From Fomes fomentarius (lineage: Eukaryota; Basidiomycota; Agaricomycetes; Polyporales; Polyporaceae): a stretch of DNA of 64,000 bases. A model generated the notes under the pieces. That model had not been told where the DNA came from. It searched no databases and saw only the letters and a program-made list of their open reading frames with translations. The DNA lies in the NCBI GenBank assembly GCA_022606135.1, contig JABYQN010000004.1:2976001-3040000 (forward strand), read 5' to 3'. This document shows, piece after piece, positions 35,129 through 46,095 of this stretch. The first letter of the stretch is position 1; each line of letters opens with the position of its first letter. The position numbers and the translations under genes were made by a program.

Positions 35129-36179
35129 GTCGGAGAGTCTGGCTAGGAAGACGCCGTAGAGTTGGTTGGTTGAAGGGGAGCGGATAAGCGAAACCAGGAC
35201 GAACTCGCGTGTCGGAGTGCAGAGCGGAGTCTAGACCGATATTGGCTGGGAAAGTAAGTTGCTGGCCGACCAAGTGGGAACGCGTGAGCGCCTAGCTGCA
35301 GCCGGTATATGGCGTCACGTGGCGTGGAGGAGCGCACTGTTTGTGGCCGTTTGCCAAGAGCCTCTGGACCTAACAAGGACAAACCTTCTTTCGATGTCTG
35401 GTGTCGAGCCAGGTCGGTGCTGGCACACTTCGATGCCAATGCCCCCGTTACCTTCGATATCAACATGAGTTCCAGTGGTGGAGAGACACTGCTCTCAAAT
35501 GATGGAGAATGCAGAGGATGAGATATGTACCACCAGTACGTCGGGATACGGCGACGAAGGGCCAACATGGCGGTGCAAAGCAGCGTGGCCGACTAGGTTG
35601 GAGCCATGGGTGGCTGAGGACGCAGGATTGGTACGCTTTCTTTACCTTAGCCATAACTCCAATACAATGTTTCCCACTCGTTGAGGTAAGATCGTCCTTG
35701 GACACCGCCTGCTTGGACCGTCTGTATAAAATTTTTCTAGACCTCCTCATCGACTTTCGGGGAGCAGTAGATAGCCAAGGAGTGTGATTACGATGTAGGA
35801 CAGAAGACAGAATGGCAGAAAGCTGCGACACGAGAGTACCAGGAATGTGAGAGGATGAGAGTAGGAGACAAGAAAGTCCGAGTCACGAGGCCGATATGAC
35901 TCTGAGAGTGCGAGCGTCGTGTTCAATTCCAAACCCTGCTCCCCCTTCCCCCCGTGCTGAACTCGATCTCTCTCCGTCTCGCCATCACACCAGGACCTCT
36001 AACATCCTGCGCCGGTTGAGCGTTGGATACTGGAACGGCTGAAACAGGTCGCCGACTTGACCCCTATCCCCGGGCTATCGCGCATACACCGATAGACACC
36101 CTGTGGGATTCGCAGAACAGTATCTTGCCTGGACGTCTCCAAGCTCGCCGAATGCGTTGCCTTCGAGGGCTTCGTGGGC
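35129..36179. other. Intergenic region
   Basis: The upstream region of the gene starting at 35128 occupies the first few hundred bases. Open frames at 35460-35831 and similar places are not splice-supported. No repeat or other element is seen. Confidence 0.4.
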
Positions 36180-36890
36180 TCACTGCTGCACCGCCGTACA
36201 GGGAACGTCTATGGCAGCCAGGTGCGCTGTCATGTAGGGGGCTAAAGGTACGATGACTACGTGCGGATCCATGAAAGGTACGTCGTGAAACATACCCCTG
36301 GGATATCTGGTGAAGAAGAGCCTTGTGTCATCATTCGTCTGTCCTCGGGTTGGTGGAGTACTTGCTGGTCGATGCGTGCGGACGTGCAGTGTGCTAGTGC
36401 TTTCCTCCAATTCCCGTGCACGGCTCGAGAGGAGCTCTGTAAGGATGCTCCGTCAACGTACCTGGACACAGACTGGTAGAGAACGAAACTTAGGGATTGT
36501 GTGCGAGATGCGGAAATGACATACCGAACGCACTGCCCACATGGAACGGACAGCACAACCCTCTTGAGCCCCTCCTGACAATTCACGATCCTTAGGCCTT
36601 CGCCACAGTCCCGACCACGACCTCTTGCTTGTATGATGACCCTTGATATCACGAAGACTTGTCGGGTATCTTGTTCCTATGGCTCTTCCGAATATGCTCC
36701 CTGTCAACCTTGCATCTTCCTCGGAACTGGCTGTGAAGCTCTGGGGTTGCTACGACTGAAGGCGTATATGAAGGGCGGCCCGCGCAGTCGCGACGCTGGT
36801 AAGGTGTTCTCGAGCAACGCGCAGTGCGTATAGAGTGGAGGAAGGGGACGTACATCCGGTTGCGCTGACAACGTTGCAGACGCATATAGG
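36180..36890 (-). CDS. Candidate orphan gene or 3' part of its neighbour
   Basis: The last exon is protein-like (TRLFFTRYPRGMFHDVPF, then DPHVVIVPLAPYMTAHLA) and stops at 36180. Upstream, a frame with VPCGQCVRY and SLSFVLYQSVS can splice to it in phase through a 61-base intron. Two other frames over 36450-36890 are nearly as good and also splice in phase, so I cannot choose one. Because the preceding gene (36891-37347) ends directly upstream on the same strand, the two may be a single gene whose middle introns I misplaced. Confidence 0.33.
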
Positions 36891-37347
36891 TTACACATAT
36901 CGAGGTGTGGTGTACGACGATGAGACTCCTCGTTGCCGGCACGCGTATCCTTCTTCTGCATATTTGCTCAGTATCGTGTAGCACGACTTGGACAGCTCGC
37001 AGATCGCGCACCTGGTCATGACTATATGCCCCTGGGGCGTCACCGGGGTGAGCCCATGGTCCGGTACGATGCTTTCTCTCCATACCTGACGATACCTGAT
37101 CAACTGACGAGGACTTTCAGATGAGCGTGATACACCAGACATCAGGTCTCGTGAGCTACTTGTGCGGCGAATGAGTGCAGAACTTGAGCCATGGTGTAAG
37201 GGTCTCCGGTAGTTCCCGGCTCTCCAGAGGGATGAGTTCGCGCGCCAGCTTCGTCGACGCAACGCTCGCAATGATGTTTTGCTGGTGTGGGTAAGGATCA
37301 CGGGCGCAGGGACAACTTTCTGACTTGTATGGCCCTGTCCAGGTCAT
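36891..37347 (-). CDS. Small orphan gene with CxxC motif
   Basis: The ATG at 37347 opens exon 1 (37347-37160), and a 64-base GT-AG intron leads in phase 2 to exon 2 (37095-36891). The product (130 residues) starts MTWTGPYKSESCPCARD, has LARELIPLESRELPETL, then RQVWRESIVPDHGLTP and a cysteine cluster (RCAICELSKSCYTIL, later YACRQRG). The CxxC with later cysteines could bind a metal, but the spacing matches no zinc finger I know. A donor-like GTGTAA directly at the stop means more exons may follow. Confidence 0.55.
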
Positions 37348-37510
37348 GGGTACGTTGGAACCTGTCAGGTGACGGTCAACACGTCACACCCTGAAAACAC
37401 AGTTCAGCGAGAATGCTCACTCACCTGTTTATACAGATATACGAGCGGTGCCCGAGTTACTAAGTGATGAGCGTGAACGCGGTATGAGCAGGGGCTGAGG
37501 TCACACCTGA

Positions 37511-38278
37511 TCAACTGTGTCGTAAACGTCGAATTTGACGGTCCACGACTGTGGTTGACGCTTCCGAAGGTGCTGGCAGAGCAGAAAATTGAGAATTTGC
37601 GACTGATGCCCTCCATCGCTTGTGGAGAATACGAGTCTGGAGGCGGTCGCAGGTCCTAACCAGGTGATCAAGTGCAATGTTGTCCTTCGAGCTATGGTCA
37701 GTGCTCCATCCCCTCAAGTACGCGCCGTCTCTATGTGCTCACCTACGTCGTCGCACAGGTACATGTATCAGGTTGCGGACCATGTCCTCATGTGCCTCTT
37801 TCGAGTGCGATAGATTGCATTGCGTTGAGAATGATAGGTATCACTCTCGCCGAACGAGAGTGTAGGTGAGTGAGGACCATTTCCCGCACACAGGGCCGAT
37901 GCTTCGGTGGTGCAGAAGAGGCCCCGGTTCTCCTTGAAAGCTTGCAACCTCGTCGGTTGTGGTAAATCCTGACCAAATCGCTTGTGCGTTCGTCCACCCG
38001 TGGGTCTATCCGAACATGCATGGTCAGTATTCGCCCTCTCATATTCGCCTTGGCCAAGTATCCGCTTACCTGAATGTACTGTAGAGATAGCTGCATGAAC
38101 AATTGGACACTATGAAGTTGAAGGGAACCTGCGATGAGCGCCAAGCGAGAGAGGATGGCCCGGTCGGTTCACACCGTGTGCACGTGCACAACGAGTCCGA
38201 CAATGTTGCTTTGTCCACCTCGCTTGTTTGGTCCCGCTGACACCGCAACCACCGCGCTCTCTTGCATTCCGACCACAT
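37511..38278 (-). CDS. Candidate orphan gene, reading frame unsettled
   Basis: An ATG at 38278 opens a Cys/Arg-rich frame (MWSECKRARWLRCQRD) that splices in phase over GTAAGC...GGATAG near 38070-38010 and stops near 37760. In a second frame the same two exons read THGWTNAQAIWSGFTTTDEV after the intron, equally protein-like. Further down, a 57-base intron joins HEDMVRNLIHVPVRRR to SKDNIALDHLVRTCDRLQ in phase, ending at 37511. I believe coding sequence is present but cannot give one model. The gene would share a short divergent promoter with the plus gene at 38435. Confidence 0.35.
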
Positions 38279-38434
38279 TGTGTCGCTGTCAAACCAGTAT
38301 CCGCTTTGCTCTTGTCTCTCTTGTCTTCTAGCTTCTCTTTCTCATTCTCATTCCTCCATTGCACGAGCAAGCTCCGTGGTCACCTCCACCAGAATAATCG
38401 CATTATCCCTTCGTCGACGTAACACGCGCTCCGA

Positions 38435-40062
38435 CATGCCAATGCCCTCCGTGCCTGCAGCCCCTTCGTAAGTCGTTTGCATGGACCACTTCACTCCCTC
38501 CCATCCTGTCTCTCCTTTCCTCTCAAACGCTTTGCCATCTAACATCGCAAACTTGGCTCCTTTGTAGCGCCTCTCCAAAGCACCTTATCGATGACGACGA
38601 CATCTCCCTACCGCCTGCCAAGCGCGTCCGCGGAACGATGCTCCTCCCCTGGGAGATCAAGGAGCGTCAGGCCGCTGAGGATCTGCTATTGTCGCCCCCT
38701 GACAGTGTGTGGGTCCGGTATCAACAATCCAACTTCAACGCAAGACGACCGACGGGGAAAGAGAACAGCTTCAAACCCAGGTACCCGTTCCTGTGGGCGA
38801 GGGGTGCGTGTCTTTCTCCTTCTGTTTTACTCCCGTCCTCTCTTCCTCGTCCTGTCGCATGCTGATGGTGTCTTCGCGCTATCTTGACAGACTCACAGGG
38901 ACGCCGGATCCCACACGACAAGTATGGTCGTCCGATCTCCACGAAGTCGGGACCGTTGTGTACGTGTCCTGCTTATCTTGTCACAGCTGCAGCTGACTCA
39001 GAGCGAACAGCCCCTCTCTTCAAGGAAGTCATCGATGGGATCCACAGTTACGTACGATCCCAGATGCCGCCCCAATCTGCACGAGTTCCTCCAGCGGCAC
39101 CCGCTCCCGCCGCCTTGCTGGACACGAACTTGCCTCCACAAGCACCGGTTGGACGCAAGACGAACATGCCACCTCCGACGGTCATTCCGCAACGCAAGAT
39201 GAACATGCCGCCGCCGACAGTCCCTCTGCCACGCAGGACGGACATGCCGCCTCCAGTAAGCATTCCGCGGTACAAGAAGCGCAACCCCGATATCCTCGCT
39301 GTACAACGCGCCGCAATCGCAAAGTCTCCGCACAAGGCGAAGCTGCCCAATAAGAACGGCAAGCTTCTCCCATGCACGTGGAAGCGGCCGGGTCGTTCTC
39401 CCCTCTCCCAAGTCTTCGCACCCGAATCGGACTGGGATGCGCTGGTGTACGCTCCGGACCACAAGGCTCGCTACTTTGCCCTCGGTGTTATGGCGCAGCA
39501 GACCGACGGGGTACCCGTCCTCACGACCGCTTTGTCGATCCACGAGTTCGACCGCGCCAACGCCGTGATGCCGCCCCTGCTTGTCCAGTTCCTGAGGTAC
39601 ACAGGGTTGAACTGGCTGCATATGCTCACGAACGACCGCGCGATCCCGCCAGACGAATGGCACTTCTGCCGGGATCTGTACCACTCCCTTAAGAAGAACG
39701 GTCCCCCGAAGTGGTGGTACGACCAGTGGCGTCCGGCTCCGCGTCTTGGCACGCCCCGCTCTCACCCCAACGACCGTGGGGACAAGTACCGCGGGACACT
39801 GGTTCGCGCGGAGGATAAGGCTAAGGGGGAGGGGCGGTTCAAGTACTACCCGCCTGGCGACTGGGCTCTCAATGTTGTTCCGCCGAAGTGGATCGAAAGG
39901 GGGAAGATGAAGAGGAAGGTGGTTGAGGTGGTGGATGGGGCTCAGCGAGTGAAGGAAGTGGAGATCGTCCCGGACCCGAAGGCGATGACTTTTTGGATGC
40001 TGGCCGCGATGGATCTGAAGACGACGTTGAAGGTGAGGGAGTGTATGAAGAAGAAGTTGTGA
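38435..40062 (+). CDS. Orphan protein with KR-x-R module and MPPP repeats
   Basis: Exons 38435-38467, 38568-38803 and 38891-40062 join in phase. About 480 residues. The N-terminus holds DDDDISLPPAKRVRG, an acidic block before a basic cluster, like the first exons at 28365-29854 and 46765-48464. A Trp/Tyr segment follows (DSVWVRYQQSNFNARRP). Next come three copies of a MPPPxxxP unit (TNMPPPTVIP, MNMPPPTVPLP, TDMPPPVSIP). The large C-terminal part is Trp-rich and folded-looking: DALVYAPDHKARYFALGV, EFDRANAVMPPLLVQFL, DEWHFCRDLYHSLKKNG, PPKWWYDQWRPAPRLG, and ends KVRECMKKKL. A 33-base intron at about 38958 is possible but not required. The neighbour at 40469 has a similar WWYQRW motif and faces it. 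Function unknown. Confidence 0.9.
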
Positions 40063-40468
40063 GGCCTGAGGTTTGCGCGAATGTGACAAGGCATGGATTC
40101 AATCGTGTAACTGGATAATTGCGTTATCTCTGTATGTGCATTACGACTTTGCGGAGCCGTCGAGTCGGCCTCTGCGCAGGTACCTCGAGCTCGCTTGTAA
40201 TATTAATATGATGCGTTTGAGAAAGCAATGATCTCTCCGTCTGTTCGAGCTCGTACTTTTTCCGCGATATCATGCGTCCTTTGGCAGACTCGTTTGGTAA
40301 ATGGAACAAAACATCCAGATTAGCTATTGCACCGCAAGAAGATATACAGGGCCGCATGTACGGCAGACGAGAACTATACAAGTCCACTACTCTAGGTGAT
40401 ACAACGAGAAATCCAAGCATGCGAATATCGTTCGAGCACCTCCTGTACCGTAGATAGGGTTAACGGGC
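40063..40468. other. Convergent 3' region
   Basis: About 400 bases between two genes ending toward each other; T-rich near 40100-40140, consistent with 3' untranslated sequence. No gene is seen. Confidence 0.5.
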
Positions 40469-41488
40469 TCACCAACCGGCCGCGTTCCGCTGCGCATCGG
40501 GACCGGTCACACCAGGCACGAAGATGAACCATGGAGGGTCAACGTCCATGCTGTCCTCACCGTACGGCCGCTCCTTCCACCTCTGGTACCACCAGTGGTG
40601 CCACGGTATGTTCTTAAGTTCACTGAGCTCGATCCACCTCATCTTCGGGATTAGCGTCCCACGCTCAGCAATGTTCGGGGGCGTACCGAGTCCTTCCTGG
40701 GCGATTGGCTCTAGCAAGTGTTTCGTACGGGCGTATGGTTCGCCGTTGTCACGGCTGCAATCGGTGTCGTCAGCTAACCTGCGCTCTCCCAGTGATGCCT
40801 GAAGCTGTCAAAGGAGGCGCACGCACCAGCGATAATATTCCCGTGACTCCCGTACGACCTTGTCGTATAGTGGCTCCTCCTTGGTGTTGTATGTCCTGTT
40901 TCCCATCACCCGACTCGTGTACCGCTTGTTCACACTGTCCAGCCTCAATTTCCGCGAGTATGCCCACCGTGTCCTCCTCTTTGGTATGACGGTATACATC
41001 TCCGGTACCATGGCCTCCCGCTGCGCGGGCGGCGCCATGTCGACAATCGCGAGGGAACCCTCTTGCGCGTCATATTGGGCTGAGTGGTTAGGGTCGCCAC
41101 GTGCGGTGAAATTCCGGTCGTGATGAGTGTCTCGGGGGACGTTGACAGACCTCGCATCCCAAGGATCTTTAAGGGAAAAGTGGGGTGCGTGTACGCCAGA
41201 GAAAGCCAGGGATTGATTGCTTACTTCCATCATGGGGTACCCCGTTGTGCCAACGGGTCCGATAGTTGCGCGCCCACCATAGGATCCTGTCGCATTCGCT
41301 GATTCAGAAGGCCGTTTTGTCTCAGTCAGGAGAGCTTACATACCGTTGGAATGCTCAGCTCCAAAGATGGAATCCCTCTCAACCGGTCTCGCAACCACAC
41401 CCCTCGAGAGTTGAGAACGAATGTAAGGGGGTTTCCTTACACCGTCAGGCGCTCTTAGTAGCTGGTTTGGTCCTAGTGCTGGAGCCAT
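40469..41488 (-). CDS. Orphan Trp-rich protein, three exons
   Basis: Exons 41488-41344, 41298-40827 and 40778-40469 join in phase (45- and 48-base introns). About 308 residues, start MAPALGPNQLLRAPDG. The middle carries AIVDMAPPAQREAMVPEM, then RRTRWAYSRKLRLDSVNKRY and YDKVVRESREYYRW. The last exon has NIAERGTLIPKMRWIEL, IPWHHWWYQRWKERPYG and PPWFIFVPGVTGPD. The WWYQRW motif resembles KWWYDQWRPAP in the convergent gene at 38435-40062, suggesting shared ancestry. A donor-like GTAAGC inside exon 2 (near 41235) was not used, because splicing it breaks the strongly protein-like frame after it. Confidence 0.85.
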
Positions 41489-42183
41489 TGGCCGTATTTC
41501 AACTATAACGTAGAATTCCGACTAGAGCGACCAGCACAGAACGAGAGATGGTGGTTGGCAGCAACCAGACGGATGGTTTGAGCGCTCGCTTCTGAGGCCT
41601 CATGGTCTCTTCCCAAAAAGACAGATCGCTTACAGATGGGCGTCAGTGACCGGATTGGTCGGAAGAGACGCGTGCGACACGGACTGCAGCGACCTGCAGG
41701 GACCCGAAGCGACCCGAAGCGGCCTGCAGCGATCTACAGCGAGTCTACGCGAGGTTGCGCGATGCTGGACGGCGTACCGTAGTTCACCAAAGTTGAAAAA
41801 AATCAAACATTAGTATCGTCGGTCAGATCCGGTGAGAACCGAGGCGTGTGAGACCCAATTTAGTGATGGACGCACTCAGAGTTGATTCAGTTGGCGATGG
41901 CTTGTATGTCTCGTATAGCAACACTAAGCCATCGTAGGCGACCAAGCACTATTTGAGTATGCATGTAACATGCATCAGACTCTTGAGAGATACATTGCAA
42001 GCTCTGAGCGCAATCTGTGATCGTAAAGTGATTAAAAAACAATGTGGTATCCTGTCCGAATTCTGGTTCTAATGTAGCTTTGTTTGTGAGGCGTTCTAGT
42101 CGCCTCAAGTACATGATAGCATCCTAACCACAGTATAGTACAGGGCAATGGCAGAATCATCGTCCGAGCTAACATAAGTTACT
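41489..42183. other. Intergenic region with decamer repeat
   Basis: Apart from the 10-bp repeat listed separately there is no gene. The minus frame 41887-42114 has no splice support. Confidence 0.45.
41688..41767. repeat. Degenerate 10-bp tandem repeat, eight units
   Basis: Eight consecutive decamers share the pattern (a/c)gcga-type start (agcgacctgc, agggacccga, agcgacccga, agcggcctgc, agcgatctac, agcgagtcta, cgcgaggttg, cgcgatgctg). It lies between two genes and encodes nothing obvious; a 10-base period matches one helical turn. Confidence 0.72.
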
Positions 42184-43040
42184 TCAGTAAGGCGCGTAGC
42201 GGCGGGTACTACGTGAGACATAGCGTCCATTCGTACGCTCTTCGGGTTGCGGTGCAAGACTTGTGTCCATTGGCACTGTGTCTGATATGGTAAGAGCTGT
42301 AAAGTGACTCAACTCCCAGAGATCGTCCGTATTATGGAGGGCTTCCCCCGAAGACATCTTGTCTGGTTCTACTGTGTATCGCAGCTTTGAGCCAGCCTGA
42401 GACTTGAGCAGGACCGCTCGCAGCCGAGGCCGAGACACAAGGTCCTTGTTCGATAGAAACATGTCCTCTGTGATATCCCGAGGAGGAACATCTGGGTTAT
42501 AAATCCAGGCGTCATATTCCAAAGGGACGCATGTATTCTTGCTTGTACGCCGGTCTATCATCAAACAGACTGGTCAAGAAGGTCGCTTAGCTGAAGAAGA
42601 AGACAATGCGTACGCAGTACCACCCCCTTGGGGTCCATTCGCGTCTGTACAGCTTGGTGGTTGAGGGTATGTTCATTTAATTGTGTCAATTGAAGGGAAT
42701 CTCTTGACCACGCTGAGTCGGCAAACGTTGAGAGACCCTCGTCATAAGCAAGCCACATGGTTAGATACCTGAAACCAGCGTGGGCTTGTTGCCAGTGACC
42801 TTCTCGGCCACCAGTGCAGGTTTTCGTGGAACTGACATGCTCTCCGAGTTTATTTCTGTCCCATGTGTCATTGCTTAGGGATAATGGGGTGATGGGATGC
42901 TGCTCACCTCGGCCGTCCAAGCTAGTTACATCGGTCGGCGTCCTGTCTGCCGTTACTCCTTCTGACAGACGGGATGATCGTCGTGGGGCATATTTGCGGG
43001 AGCGATGCAGGGAGGGAAACTTGGGGTGGGCGCCATTCAT
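42184..43040 (-). CDS. Unknown protein, four exons
   Basis: Exons 43040-42908, 42855-42769, 42712-42614 and 42554-42184 join through introns of 52, 56 and 59 bases, all phase 1. About 230 residues. The start MNGAHPKFPSLHRSRKY is basic; exon 2 reads SVPRKPALVAEKVTGNK; exon 3 LQLTQLNEHTLNHQAVQT; exon 4 VPLEYDAWIYNPDVPPRD, RPRLRAVLLKSQAGSKL and a charged end. No domain is recognised. If the last intron is not removed, the frame stops early at 42561 with a Leu-rich tail, so intron retention would give a shorter protein. Confidence 0.8.
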
Positions 43041-43416
43041 GTTGACTGATCAGAAGGCGACGCGGACAGTTGTGTGGATGGTGGTTAGGAATCAGCGGTG
43101 CTTTGGGCGCTCCCCGCGGCGAGATTGCGAAACCTCAGTTGTCAATGCGAGAGTGTTATCTTCACATCAAATGCAATCATAGCTTACCTTCTCTGCTTTT
43201 TGATAATTATTTCAGCTGATAAGGGCAGGCGAGCGTCCTTGTATGCTTGCTTTCTCATCCAAAGGTATAGTCAGGTTGTATTGGCGTATAGCAAACAATT
43301 GTAATTCCACAAAAAAGGCAATCATTCAATGAGATACATTTAATAATGCGTACACGTCTCACGGAAACAGATCAAGATATGCATACTACGGAGAAACCAC
43401 GCCACTCGGGCTAAGG

Positions 43417-44255
43417 CTATTTGTTGAGATTGAGACTACCCCGACCAAACTGACGGGATACCGCTCTGACTCTTCGCACCTTGGAAGCAAAGTCGTTCGT
43501 CGCTACCTCGGAAGGCCTATTATGGCAATGAGTCAGTTCGACCATCTAATGTGACTGGTGCGCGACTTACGGCTTGTTCTCTGCATCGTGACGCAAGCTA
43601 CGAGGCAACCGAGGATTCGAAGCTCTGACCTTGGGTAGAGGAGGTGGTGTGGTTGGCCTTGCAATCTGCGCCACCCTTTTGATGAGGGTGATCAGCTCCG
43701 CGTGCTCAGGAATGGGAGCAAGGGTTCGCGGAGAGAGGGATGAAGGCCGGATTCCCATGCACCCGCTGCTGACAAGCTTTCGGGTCCTCCGTCGCCCGTC
43801 ACATCCGCCACGAAGCCTTGGAGGTCGCACTTTTGATACATCAGGGGCTTTGATCTTGAGCTCTGCTACACGGACGGCAGTTCGAGGAGACGACACGGGC
43901 GATGGCGGTGGTCGTGGTGGTCGAGATATTTGTGCAACCGGAGACTCATCTTCATCGGGGATCTCTGGGATGTCTTCTAGGGGTGGTACAACCAGGATCT
44001 CACGTGTAATGACTGGTCGCGCGGGCAACGACTCGACGCGTTTACGAGGAGATGCGACGTGTAGCTGGTACTCCTCTTGAGTGGATGAATCGGGGAATGA
44101 GACTGAGGAAGGTCGAGTCTGAACAAGACTCTGGGGAAATGAATAGCTGCGCTTTACAGCACTGCCTATAAAAGGGGTCGAACAAGGTCGATACACTCGA
44201 ATGTGGTCTATACCTCAATCAAAGACATACCTGGCAAACGAACTCGGGTAGCCAT
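43417..44255 (-). CDS. Basic, Pro-rich orphan protein
   Basis: Exons 44255-44231, 44165-43571 and 43516-43417 fit in phase (65- and 54-base introns). The product (about 240 residues) starts MATRVRLPGSAVKRSY. Then follow a Ser/Pro stretch, an acidic island (VPPLEDIPEIPDEDESPV), a Pro-rich link (RPPRPPPSPVSSPRT) and a basic part (RPPRLRGGCDGRRRTRK). After HDAENKP a donor (GCC|GTAAGTC) leads to a final exon ending QFGRGSLNLNK; without it the protein stops at 43567. The helix PEHAELITLIKRVAQIARP may be a binding segment. It resembles 18269-19546 in composition only. Confidence 0.8.
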
Positions 44256-44867
44256 TCCGCAGACTAGAAGTAGCAAGCTGCTGAGATTATGATTCTCAAT
44301 GTGTTTTGAGAATAATTGCTCCTCGTAAGCTGAGGCAAAGAGACTGTGGCAGGAGAAAGCGATAAGATGAAGCGGGGAAGAAATGCTGAATCGAACCAAG
44401 AAAAAGCGCTGGCAGTGGGAGTCGCGTTCAAAGAGATCACGTGTCGTACGACAAAGAGGACTTTACCGAGGAATGCCAAGTGATCGGTTGGGTATCACTG
44501 ACTGAAATCTACATTTTAATGACGATGCTTGCCTAGTTCTAGCGTATATTTCATAGTACAATGAGGTTTCTCTCCTGCTAAGAATATATGACTGGTGGGA
44601 TCACATGGTACAAGCGTGAATGAGATCTGTGTCACGAAACTAAGGAGATTTATGTACTGTACTCAGGCTATTACTACAGAAGTGTATACCGTACATGAGT
44701 CGCCGCGTATACATGTAGCGCTGTCGCTGATGTCCAAGAAGGACCATCCGGATACGTCTCAGCTCTCCTTCCAGGAGAATCTGCAACGAACCCTGATCGA
44801 ATCATCCTTCTACCCCACGTAATATGATAATGTATAGAAGGGAAAAGAACCAGGAATATACGACACA
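44256..44867. promoter_or_regulatory. Intergenic, promoter of the 43417-44255 gene
   Basis: About 600 bases between two minus-strand genes. No coding frame is convincing. A GATCACGTG-like core near 44437 could be an E-box, about 180 bases upstream of the ATG. Confidence 0.35.
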
Positions 44868-46095
44868 TTAAACAGCAGATTCCACAGCTGCGTTGATGGC
44901 CTGCAGAGTCTGAAGCTCAGGAACGGTCTGGACCTTCTTCTCGCGCTTCTGATTAAGTTCTGCTCTCAGCTTCGCCAGTGTCTCCTGCGGAGAGCCGTTT
45001 GACTGCTTCTCGACAGGGCCAAGTGTTCCTTCCTCCACTACGCCCGCAAATCCCTCTGAGGGGTACTCCCCCACAAGCTTCTTGGCCCTCGGAGTAAACA
45101 GAGGACTTGCGTCGATGCGCACGCAGAGCTCGTTGATCCTGTCAATGTGACCCATCAGTACGTTGGGGAACAATGGTGTGTAAAGACAAGTAGCTTACGC
45201 TCGCTCGCAACGATACGCAGTTAGCTCCCATCCAAGGCTCTTGGAACATTCACCTAGCCCTTCTAAGCCCTGAGTAGCAGTAGACTCTAGTCTCTGATTC
45301 TGCGCCCTCCTTTCAAGGAACCCCTTTACGGCTTCGTATTCCCAAGGCTGTACGCCCGACGGAATACTGACGGTTGAGGGGATTGGAAGAGAGGGAATGG
45401 CTGGAGTGTGATGTGAGCACTTTGACCTTTGTAGACGGCACAAGCGGAGCTTACCATGATCCGCCAAGGGATATTTAACGTCCAACATTTGCTCAATAGA
45501 GGGCTCGGTGATCCTGGGATGCTTAGGCTCTGTCAGCTCTGAAGTAGGAAGGTGGTGACCGCCTGAAGAAGTGGCGACCCCATGCTCTTTGTTACTGTCG
45601 AGCGACCTGGATACTGTAAAGTATAGATATAAATCATTCTTGGGGGACCATGCGTAGCTCGCAAAGGAGGTACCTTCGTCGTCGGTTACATCGTCGGTCG
45701 CAACCGACTTCTCCGAGCTCTGTGCCTCTGCCTCTGACTCGGGGCACTCCACAACTTGCCAGACTTTGCAAGAACATTGAGTTTGATGCGTACTCGACTA
45801 ATGAGATTTCTATGCTCACCAATTGTATAGCTGTCGCCTTCGGATCTTGAGAGTATTTCGACTTCTCCCTTCCTGCGCAAATCTATTACAGAACATTGTT
45901 AGCTGTAAAGCGGGGTCGAGCTTGGACGACACTGAGCTTACCATCCCAGAGCATGCGATGCAAGCTATCCGCAATCTCCCAGAGACTGGCCACTCGATCC
46001 GCAGGGAAGGGTGCACCTAGTCGCTTAGATACTACGGGGGCCAAGGGAGCGCTTGATCGCCCTCGCAGGTGAAAGACCGGACGACCCAGTGACAT
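44868..46095 (-). CDS. Orphan family member, split-alanine C-terminal exon (copy 3)
   Basis: Six exons: 46095-45942, 45882-45820, 45763-45674, 45613-45455, 45400-45199, 45138-44868, each intron GT-AG and in phase. About 310 residues. It starts MSLGRPVFHLRGRSSAP, then FPADRVASLWEIADSLHRML, an acidic ECPESEAEAQSSEKSV part, and exon 5 with PWEYEAVKGFLERRAQNQ. The last intron splits an Ala codon (GC|G); the last exon reads INELCVRIDASPLFTPRAKK, GFAGVVEEGTLGPVE, LAKLRAELNQKREKKVQTV. These match the ordered motifs of 23916-25322 (ECEMVKAYIERW; GFAGIIEQG; LAEFRLALNE; KVQTV), which makes the pair clear paralogs although overall identity is low. Function unknown. Confidence 0.9.

Noticed and set aside
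38998..40089. 363-codon minus-strand ORF
   Set aside because: It lies opposite the well-supported exon 3 of the plus gene 38435-40062; Arg/His-rich composition typical of an antisense shadow.
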